Source: an uncultured Prevotella sp. | Lineage (GTDB): Bacteria; Bacteroidota; Bacteroidia; Bacteroidales; Bacteroidaceae | DNA: 7,357 bases | Assembly: GCA_900557035.1 (NCBI GenBank) | Contig: USRA01000080.1 | Span: 1-7,357 of the forward strand | Direction: 5' to 3' | Part shown: positions 1 to 5,450 of the stretch, piece by piece | Position numbering within the stretch: position 1 is the stretch's first letter | Layout of the letters: the number at the start of each line of letters is the position of its first letter | Translations under genes and position numbers: made by a program | The notes under the pieces: generated by a model | Database searches by the model: none | What the model saw: the letters and a program-made list of their open reading frames with translations, nothing else | What the model was told of the DNA's origin: nothing

Positions 1-626
1 TCAACAAGAAGGGATATGAGAAGGATCCAGGCGTAAGCTTCGGTATGGATCTGAATGATGTATTTGCAGATTTCGCTGCTCAGATGGGCAGCATCAACGA
101 CAGCATCGCCGAGCAGGAGAAGTATCTCTGCGCTGCCAAGCTCCGTATGGAGGAAGATATGCCTCACTACAGCGACGCCAACTTCACCATGCGATTGAGC
201 TACGGTCAGGTAGGCGGTTTCGACCTCGGTGGCAAGCCTTCTGGCTATTACACCACAGCCGAGAGCATCGTAGAGAAGATGAAGAAGGGCGACAAGGTAA
301 TCGATTACTACGCTGAGCCTATCATGCACGAGCTTCTCTCTGAGAAGGATTTTGGCAAGTACCAGGACAAGACGACTGGCAAGATGCAGCTCTGCTTCTT
401 GACCAACAACGACATCACTGGTGGTAACTCAGGTAGCCCTATGTTCAACGGCAAGGGCGAGTTGATTGGTCTTGCCTTCGATGGCAACTGGGACAGCCTC
501 AGCTCTGACATCAACTTCGACAAGCGCCTGGCTCGCTGCATTGGCGTGGACATCCGCTATGTGCTCTACCTGATGGATAAGTGGGGACACGCAGACAGAC
601 TCTTAAAGGAGATTAATGCAAAGTAA
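1..626 (+). CDS. dpp7: S46 dipeptidyl-peptidase, DPP7-like, C-terminal part
   Basis: This is the 3' part of a gene whose start lies left of the window. The frame is open from base 3 and ends at TAA 624-626, giving about 207 visible residues of a family usually near 710-720 residues. The nucleophile serine sits in GGNSGSP, encoded at 429-431, the chymotrypsin-fold serine motif of S46 peptidases. The downstream run FDGNW and the closing stretch VDIRYVLYLMDKWG are also typical of the family. In S46 enzymes the residue 18 positions after the catalytic serine sets P1 preference: Arg in DPP11 (acidic), Gly in DPP7 (hydrophobic). Here it is Gly (codon 483-485), so DPP7-type specificity is inferred. 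Such enzymes are periplasmic and release N-terminal dipeptides for peptide-based nutrition. The signal peptide and the His and Asp of the triad are outside the window. Family assignment is firm; the subtype is moderately sure. Confidence 0.9.
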   Translation, partial: NKKGYEKDPGVSFGMDLNDVFADFAAQMGSINDSIAEQEKYLCAAKLRMEEDMPHYSDANFTMRLSYGQVGGFDLGGKPSGYYTTAESIVEKMKKGDKVIDYYAEPIMHELLSEKDFGKYQDKTTGKMQLCFLTNNDITGGNSGSPMFNGKGELIGLAFDGNWDSLSSDINFDKRLARCIGVDIRYVLYLMDKWGHADRLLKEINAK

Positions 627-692
627 ATTCTATCTCTGAATCAACAGAGATGATAGAATGGTTTATCCTGGGATAAAGATTAGTCTCAGGAT
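627..692 (+). other. tandem hairpins in the 3' UTR of the peptidase
   Basis: Directly after the stop codon there is an imperfect inverted repeat. Bases 627-632 pair with 654-659 and 633-638 with 645-650, with a three-base bulge and a six-base loop. An alternative register pairs 627-634 with 652-659 as eight perfect base pairs. A second hairpin pairs 665-674 with 683-692, including two G-U pairs. Neither is followed by a T tract, so they are not simple terminators. They may protect the mRNA 3' end or be remnants of older terminators. They lie between the gene and the real terminator. Confidence 0.4.
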
Positions 693-695
693 GAT

Positions 696-763
696 ATAAA
701 AAGAGCGGAAAATCAGCTGTTAACTGTTAACCTGTTAACTCCTGGCTTTCCGCTCTTGTTTTA
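696..763. terminator. bidirectional rho-independent terminator between convergent genes
   Basis: Bases 701-711 (AAGAGCGGAAA) and 747-757 (TTTCCGCTCTT) form a perfect 11-bp stem. After one mismatch it extends by four more pairs (713-716 with 742-745, including one G-U). A T-rich run (TTGTTTTATTT) follows on the + strand, and on the - strand the stem is followed by six Ts (complement of 697-702). It can therefore stop both the + strand peptidase and the - strand glycosidase, which converge here. The loop holds three copies of the palindrome GTTAAC at 719, 726 and 734. Confidence 0.85.
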
Positions 764-841
764 TTTAGTCATCCTATTCTTGTTATCTTGCTGAATTTCA
801 ACTTATTTTATCTTACAGATTCGCAACTTACAGAATTCCTA
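764..841. other. intergenic, nothing recognised
   Basis: This AT-rich spacer lies between the terminator and the 3' end of the glycosidase reading frame. Apart from a short imperfect direct repeat, CTTACAGA at 812 and 827, nothing is visible. No coding potential was identified. Confidence 0.5.
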
Positions 842-1456
842 TTAATATTGCGAGATATTATTCAGCTCCTTCAATGAAACCTGACGAGGCTTCTCGGCGA
901 GTTTCTTCTTCAATTCATCCATCGTTATTTCTGCAGGTGGATTGAACTCATCTGATTGCATATAACCCAACACGCTCTCGTAGAAAGCCCTACCCTCTGG
1001 ATATTTGGCAGCCTTCTCCAAATCGCTCATGCAGACGAGGAGCTTTCCGGCTCCCACCTTCCATTCCATCACTAAGCCAAGTTTATGATTCCGCTCGATA
1101 TTATCTATCACCTGAACTATCGGGCGATAATCCTTGGCGAAATTGTCGAACACCAGCGGATGCGACTCCTTGATGACAGGGAACCATTGCCAGTTGGTGT
1201 GCATCTCCGTTGGGAATCCCTTGAATAATGGGTGCTGAGGATTGGTCAGGATGCCCAAAGTACCAGGAGACACAGTCTTCTTGTTGTTCTCGCAGATGGT
1301 CTTGAACATGCGATAGTTCCAATAATCGGTTTGGAAGAGTCCTCCTACGGTATAAGGAAGAGAATCTGGCATCCAAAGCACTTTGGCTCCTTTTTCCAGT
1401 GAAGCCACAACTGCATCTGATAGTTCCTTAGCAATCACCACATTCTTCTTATCCAC
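842..1456 (-). pseudogene. C-terminal domain of the GH2 glycosidase, cut off by an amber codon
   Basis: This 204-codon frame starts at a GTG (1454-1456) and ends at TAA 842-844. It is in the same frame as the upstream glycosidase: only six sense codons (V Y P R K A) lie between the amber codon and the GTG. It is therefore the C-terminal domain of the same protein, not an independent gene. Visible features are a Rossmann-like start (GAKVLWMPD), the segment NPQHPLFKGFPTEMHTNWQW and the glycine turn VGAGKLLVCMSDL. These resemble the glutamine-amidotransferase-like C-terminal domain found on many large Bacteroidetes GH2 proteins; that fold is inferred by resemblance. No convincing ribosome-binding site precedes the GTG. 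The fragment is made only by reinitiation or readthrough, if at all. The uninterrupted protein would have about 881 residues. Confidence 0.75.
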
Positions 1457-1474
1457 TGCCTTGCGAGGATAAAC

Positions 1475-1477
1475 CTA
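1475..1477 (-). other. in-frame amber codon splitting the GH2 gene
   Basis: The frame reads NSYEL-TAG-VYPRKAVDKKN and stays open on both sides with no frameshift. In related GH2 proteins as I remember them, this position lies in a W-V-Y-P motif, so the likely ancestral codon is TGG, changed to TAG by one G-to-A transition (base 1476). CAG to TAG is the other simple single-step option. Confidence 0.8.
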
Positions 1478-3487
1478 CAGCTCGTATGAGTTTCTTGCAT
1501 CCGTACCATCAATACTCAAGGTAAGGTTCACCTTGGCAGGCTTATCGGCATGGAGTTCCAAGTTGAGTTCGCCCGCATCCAGCAATCCCTCATTGTAAGT
1601 AAAGATGTTGATCTTGCCCTCTTCCTCATTAAAAGATGGCTCATCAGAAGAGATACGCCAAGTCATCTTCTTGCCTCTGAGCGATGTGGCACCATAATTG
1701 GCTATCAGCACCTTGCCCTTGAAAGTTTCTCCTGCCTCATAGCAGAACTTATCCGTTTCTATCAGCGGAACAATAGGCGAACACCACTGTCGCCACTCCT
1801 CTGGCGTGGTGATGCCCTTGCTCTCCATAAAAGCATCGAGAATGCCCACGAAGGCACTGCCCTGACCAGGATAATCCTGAATATCGAGGAGCTGGAAGCC
1901 TGCCATATTCTTGGTTCGTAGATCCATCTCGATATCCGCCTTATAGAGTTTCACGCTCCATAAGCCTGATGCCTTGTGGAAATCATCTGCTTGCGAAAGC
2001 ATTCCGGCTGCGGCAAGGCGACGACGGAAAATCTCGAAGTTATAAGGATAGAGCACGCCCGTGTATTTCTTGATTTCACGGAAGTCGGGATAGGTTTGGA
2101 ACTGTCCTGTCTCGTGAGAGATAATCGGGATGCCTACCTTGCCATCTTTCTTCTGCCAGGGCTGAGGAGAAGCCCACTTATCACAAGCCTCATCAAAATT
2201 CATGCTCGTATTCGGATGGAAATGATTGATCATTCCTCCATCATAGGCATCGGCAAAGGAGAAGGAACCACGGGTATGGGTATTGTATTTGCCCCATCCC
2301 TCGCCACCAATACGACAAGTGGTGAAGTAATCCATTCCTTCTTTTACTCCCTGATAACCGAGATAGTAATTGCTGCCAAAGGTGTAATACTTATCGGGAG
2401 CTATCTTGCGGAAATCATCCACAAACTCCTTCATCTTGTCGATACTTCCCCATAGTTCATTGCCCAAAGCCATCATGCGGAAAGATGGATGATGCCCATA
2501 TTCTCGCAAGATATTTTCTCCTTCTTGATGTAGGAACTTCATGAGCGTCTCATCCTTATCATCGAACGAACCCCAGAAAGGCAACTCTGGCTGCAAGTAG
2601 ATACCTAAACTATCAGCAGCCACAAAAGCCGCCTCTGGTGGACACCAAGAGTGGAAGCGCACATGGTTGATGCCATACTCCTTGCAAGTGCCGAGATACT
2701 TCATCCAGCCCTCCACGGTCATATCCACATGTCCTGTGAGTGACCAAACCGCTGCATCGTGCTTGCCACGGAGGAAGACAGGATGCCCATTGGCATAGAA
2801 ATGTGCGCCCTCAATATGGAAGTCTTTGAAGCAAGGGAGAACTGTGCCTGTATAAGTTTGAACAGAAGCAGGAGAAATGACATTTGAATTCTTCACTCTT
2901 CGTTCTTCACTCTTCACTTTATCTGCTCTTCGTTCTTCACTCTTCACTTCCAAAAGTATTTCTCCAATAATTCCATTCCAGTTGGTCTGCGTATCCTCGG
3001 TATAGGCATGGCTGGAGCCATACACTTGCTCAGGCACTCCCCGAGAATTATCCACCACGATTTCCAACTGGTGCTTGCCTGATTTCATTTTTGGCAAGAT
3101 GTATCGCTGAGGGGTGGAGATAAAGTTGCAGGAATCCACCAACTTTCCATCCAGATACACCCACGTAGGTTTGGTTCGCTCCAAGAAGAGTTCTACCGCC
3201 CCCTTCTTCCACTGTCGCGGAATCTCGATGATGCGAAAATAAGTAGCCTTGCCTTTATAGGCATAGAGGCGAGTGAGATGCGTGGTCTCGGTAGTATCAC
3301 TTGGTGCAAATCCCAAGTGATTGGTGTCGATAGTACCTGGGAGCATGGCACGCTTCACCTCCTTGACATCGCCAAGCATCACCTTCCATTCTCCTGCCAG
3401 GGACAGCGACTGCCCCACCCCATTCGTTTGCGCTTGCATGCCCAGGCTTATCAAGCCCAAGCAAGCGATCAAGATTTTAGTTCTCAT
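1475..3487 (-). CDS. GH2-family glycoside hydrolase, truncated by an amber codon
   Basis: This predicted secreted retaining glycosidase has 670 residues up to TAG. Residues 1-20 (MRTKILIACLGLISLGMQAQ) form a signal peptide. Residues about 28-181 match the GH2 sugar-binding jelly-roll, with LPGTIDTNHLG, FLERTKP and HAYTEDTQTNWNGIIGEILL. Residues 221 to about 560 are the TIM barrel, with FLRGKHDA, INHVRFHSWCPPEAAF, acid/base Glu344 in GNELWG and probable nucleophile Glu459 in SHETGQF. Residues 580-670 begin a C-terminal beta domain. Only about 40 residues, including a duplicated VKSEERR stretch, separate jelly-roll and barrel, where relatives carry an Ig-like domain of about 100 residues. The ATG at 3485-3487 fits the signal peptide. 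The gene lies 66 bp after the SNF2 fragment, with no clear promoter between them. The catalytic residues are intact, but loss of the C-terminus and the probable domain loss make activity doubtful. The substrate (beta-galactoside, beta-glucuronide or other) cannot be read from the sequence. Confidence 0.85.
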   Translation of the reverse strand: MRTKILIACLGLISLGMQAQTNGVGQSLSLAGEWKVMLGDVKEVKRAMLPGTIDTNHLGFAPSDTTETTHLTRLYAYKGKATYFRIIEIPRQWKKGAVELFLERTKPTWVYLDGKLVDSCNFISTPQRYILPKMKSGKHQLEIVVDNSRGVPEQVYGSSHAYTEDTQTNWNGIIGEILLEVKSEERRADKVKSEERRVKNSNVISPASVQTYTGTVLPCFKDFHIEGAHFYANGHPVFLRGKHDAAVWSLTGHVDMTVEGWMKYLGTCKEYGINHVRFHSWCPPEAAFVAADSLGIYLQPELPFWGSFDDKDETLMKFLHQEGENILREYGHHPSFRMMALGNELWGSIDKMKEFVDDFRKIAPDKYYTFGSNYYLGYQGVKEGMDYFTTCRIGGEGWGKYNTHTRGSFSFADAYDGGMINHFHPNTSMNFDEACDKWASPQPWQKKDGKVGIPIISHETGQFQTYPDFREIKKYTGVLYPYNFEIFRRRLAAAGMLSQADDFHKASGLWSVKLYKADIEMDLRTKNMAGFQLLDIQDYPGQGSAFVGILDAFMESKGITTPEEWRQWCSPIVPLIETDKFCYEAGETFKGKVLIANYGATSLRGKKMTWRISSDEPSFNEEEGKINIFTYNEGLLDAGELNLELHADKPAKVNLTLSIDGTDARNSYEL
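2896..2949 (-). repeat. duplicated 24-bp repeat inside the GH2 gene
   Basis: The same 24 bases occur at 2896-2919 and 2926-2949, a 30-bp period with a six-base spacer. A partial extension (CTTCA at 2891-2895) precedes the first copy. Each copy is itself built from CTTCACT-like steps. Read in the GH2 frame they encode VKSEERR twice (residues 181-187 and 191-197). The sequence resembles the GAAGAGTGAAG-type dispersed repeats I associate with Bacteroides and Prevotella intergenic regions; that likeness is from memory. The low-complexity charged peptide sits exactly at the domain boundary. Confidence 0.8.
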
Positions 3488-3553
3488 TCGGTTATTTAAT
3501 TAGTTGTTATGTTGTTTCATTAAAATATTTCATCCATATTTTCATTCGTTATT

Positions 3554-4411
3554 TTATCCGAAAATCTCTTTCAATTCCTTATTGCTCAACTTACCTATCC
3601 AGTTCTCACCCGTAGATACAGTCATCTCAGCAAGCGCACGCTTGTTGTTGATCATGTCATTGATGCGCTCCTCAAAGGTGTTCTTGGTGATAAAGCGATG
3701 CACCATCACATTTTTCTTCTGTCCGATACGATAAGCTCGGTCGGTAGCTTGAGCCTCCACGGCAGGATTCCACCAAAGGTCGTAATGCACCACATGGGTT
3801 GCTGCAGTTAAGTTGAGACCAGTACCAGCCGCCTTCAACGACAAGATAAATACACGGTCGGAACGCTTGTTTTGCTGGAATCTATCCACCATTTCCTTAC
3901 GCTGCTTGATACTGCATCCACCATTCAAGAACATAGGTTGCACACCAGTTCTCTCTTCGATGAACTTCTGCAACATATCTCCCATCTCCTTAAATTGGGT
4001 GAAGATAAGCACCTTTTCTCCACTCTCCACGATAGAATCCACCAAATCAAGCAGCATCTCCGTTTTACCAGAAAGTGATGGAACAAACTTGCCATCTTTC
4101 AAATATTGTGTAGGATGATTGCACACCTGTTTCAAGGCAAGCATCATCTGCAAAATAATGCCCTGACGCTCAAAGAACTGTTTGCTATCCGTCTCATCAA
4201 ATTCCTCGATGGCCTTCATGCTCTCATCCAGCACCTTCTTATAGAGGGCAGCTTGCTGTGGAGTCAGCATGGCAAACTCATCCTGCTCTATCTTGTCTGG
4301 CAAATCGCTGATAATCGTCTTGTCTGTCTTCAATCGGCGCATCATCATAGGCGATGTAATCCTGCGGAATCTATCGGCACATGCCACATCACCAAAGATG
4401 TCTTTCCCCAT
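3554..4411 (-). pseudogene. SNF2-family helicase, C-terminal RecA half only
   Basis: From the nominal ATG at 4411 the frame has 285 residues and ends at TAA 3554-3556. It carries the second half of a SNF2 motor: RRLKTDKTIISDLPDKIE (25-42), a helicase C-terminal domain with KVLIFTQF (133-140), SLKAAGTGLNLTAATHVVHY (191-210) with DLWWNP after it, and motif VI QATDRAYRIGQ (221-231). The Walker A and DExH motifs of the first RecA domain are absent. Intact bacterial homologues are usually about 900-1300 residues. Homology begins near residue 7, where the upstream DNA switches to a different ATPase gene in another frame, so the ATG is not the native start. The DNA translocase cannot be functional without its N-terminal lobe. 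This is a truncated gene left by deletion or rearrangement, or an assembly join. Confidence 0.85.
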
Positions 4412-4539
4412 CTTCGAGGTGAGATGATGATGGTATTTGCCAAACCACGGAAATTGTTCTTCAGTTTCTCCGTATCAACAGCTCTGTCGGTAAAGCCCTC
4501 ACCATCTGCTATTTTTCCAAAAACGAAAGGTATGTCCAT
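4345..4539 (-). pseudogene. 5' remnant of a COG1672-type AAA ATPase
   Basis: The frame opens at ATG 4537-4539 and gives 64 residues before TGA at 4345-4347. The first 50 match the N-terminus of the archaeal-type ATPases common in Bacteroidales: MDIPFVFGKI, then FTDR, NNFRGLANTIIISPRRWGKT and SLV. The P-loop-type stretch is SPRRWGKTS at residues 40-48. After Val50 (about 4390) the frame runs out of phase through SNF2 sequence and stops. It therefore lacks Walker B, the sensors and the C-terminal domain of a protein usually near 370-400 residues. It overlaps the SNF2 frame by 67 bp in another phase. Its promoter is preserved. A stable ATPase product is unlikely. Confidence 0.75.
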
Positions 4540-4564
4540 ATTGTTTATATTTACTATTCGGGTG

Positions 4565-4572
4565 CAAATATA
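4565..4572 (-). promoter_or_regulatory. Bacteroidales -7 box of the ATPase remnant
   Basis: On the - strand this reads TATATTTG and is followed by CACC, matching the Bacteroidetes primary-sigma consensus TAnnTTTG. It lies 25 bp upstream of the ATG, implying a short leader. A TTTG at 4589-4592 could be the -33 box, but its 16-base spacing is shorter than the usual 19-21. Confidence 0.65.
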
Positions 4573-4581
4573 ATCAAAATA

Positions 4582-4646
4582 TTTGAAACAAAATCATTTC
4601 AAACCATTTTATTTCAAATTAATTGATTTGAAATGATTCTATTTCA
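4582..4646. repeat. array of TTTSAAA heptamers at 15-bp pitch
   Basis: TTTGAAA at 4582-4588, TTTCAAA at 4597-4603, TTTCAAA at 4612-4618 and TTTGAAA at 4627-4633 are exactly 15 bp apart. A partial fifth copy, TTTCA, falls at 4642-4646, on the same 15-bp register. The copies also form inverted repeats: 4592-4603 pairs with 4627-4638 over 12 bp, and 4611-4619 with 4626-4634 over 9 bp. The array begins 9 bp upstream of the -7 box of the ATPase remnant, covers its -33 region and ends just before the GIY-YIG stop codon. An operator bound by an oligomeric protein is the simplest reading. A weak terminator for the gene upstream on the - strand is the alternative, but there is no good T tract. Confidence 0.7.
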
Positions 4647-4663
4647 TCCTCCTACAATCTCTT

Positions 4664-5416
4664 TTATTTTATATATCTAACAGCTGCACCACTACCAAAA
4701 GGATAATCACTGACATCCTTATTCATATATGGCGAATCAGGACACAAATCGCCTTCAAAGCAACAACGAGGTTTCTTGAAGATACTACCATCTTCTGCTT
4801 TGGCAACCCATTCATGTGACTTAACCTTTATGACACATCTAACGACCTTTCTGTACACTCCCAACACATAGTTTACTTTCTGTGCTTGCTCTGCTCCAAT
4901 AGCCCAATATTTTCGTGTTGACTCATAGACGTCAAACCTTTTATATACTCCTTTAGCTTTTGCTTGATCAAAACTCCGATTCAGGCTTACCAATAGAAGA
5001 TAGCTTCCATCTTCCACATCAATCTTTGAACAATCATACAAAGCATTTACCTCTTGGATGCTCTTAATGCCCTCATCCCATTGATGGTAACCAGCAACAA
5101 GATTTGTCAATTGATTATCATGATTGAATTGAGGATATGTCAGCATATCTATCAAGGACGATTCCACAAGATATGCTTCTTTTTCATCAAGATTGTGGCG
5201 CATTATGTAGTATTTTACCTGTCTACCCTCCGAAATTATGTTACGGATGGTCTCAAGTTTCAAACTATGATCGTTTTCTACAAGTGCTGCTTCTGCATGT
5301 TGAAACACCCTATCTCCTTTACCTTTTCCTATGTAGAAAATTTTATTATTACGTGGATCGACCAAAGCATAAACATAATATGCTAAGGCTTCTTTTACAC
5401 TTTGTTTAAACTCCAT
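4664..5416 (-). CDS. GIY-YIG nuclease, LEM-3-like/COG3680 type
   Basis: The 250-residue protein has an N-terminal GIY-YIG nuclease domain (residues about 12-110). YVYAL at 14-18 replaces GIY, and FYIGKGKGDRV spans 27-37 with catalytic Arg36 and nearby His40. The probable metal-binding Glu85 is in YLVESSLID, and the domain closes with LTNLVAGY (103-110). Residues 125-205 resemble the second domain of COG3680 proteins: STRKYWAIGAEQAQKVNYVL then VYRKVVRCVIKV and HEW, with alternating strands and tryptophans. Its role is unknown. GIY-YIG enzymes cut DNA using one metal ion, so DNA cleavage is inferred from the intact motif. The start ATG at 5414-5416 lies 34 bp after the stop of the ATPase gene upstream, with no promoter-like box between, so the two are probably cotranscribed. 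It is AT-rich compared with the peptidase and helicase genes, which may indicate transfer. The DNA target is not predictable here. Confidence 0.85.
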   Translation of the reverse strand: MEFKQSVKEALAYYVYALVDPRNNKIFYIGKGKGDRVFQHAEAALVENDHSLKLETIRNIISEGRQVKYYIMRHNLDEKEAYLVESSLIDMLTYPQFNHDNQLTNLVAGYHQWDEGIKSIQEVNALYDCSKIDVEDGSYLLLVSLNRSFDQAKAKGVYKRFDVYESTRKYWAIGAEQAQKVNYVLGVYRKVVRCVIKVKSHEWVAKAEDGSIFKKPRCCFEGDLCPDSPYMNKDVSDYPFGSGAAVRYIK

Positions 5417-5450
5417 TCTACAATACTATCATAAATTATTAATATATCTT

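Noticed and set aside
1454..1456. GTG start making 842-1456 an independent gene
   Set aside because: The frame runs on upstream without a break to the amber codon. The peptide VYPRKA continues the GH2 domain, and no ribosome-binding site or promoter precedes the GTG.
1475..1477. Genome-wide TAG recoding as the explanation of the amber codon
   Set aside because: The window shows no other in-frame TAG within a conserved gene, and nothing here looks like a phage. A single nonsense change is simpler.
1976..2455. 159-codon + strand frame opposite the GH2 gene
   Set aside because: It is antisense to the conserved catalytic barrel, and its translation has no recognisable domain.
2891..2949. CRISPR-like repeats
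   Set aside because: There are only two copies with a six-base spacer, inside a coding frame, with no cas genes.
3488..3553. Promoter for the GH2 gene
   Set aside because: No TAnnTTTG element with an upstream TTTG was found in this 66-bp AT-rich spacer.
4409..4411. ATG at 4411 as a native start of a short SNF2-like gene
   Set aside because: The first residues derive from the ATPase P-loop region read in another frame. SNF2 homology begins only at about residue 7, in mid-domain.
3504..4573. Several + strand frames opposite the SNF2 fragment and ATPase remnant
   Set aside because: Their translations are shadow sequence of the conserved helicase motifs, with no domain signal or promoter.
4592..4638. 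Rho-independent terminator for the GIY-YIG gene
   Set aside because: The stem is almost all A/T and lacks a following T tract on the - strand. The 15-bp register of motifs explains the symmetry better.
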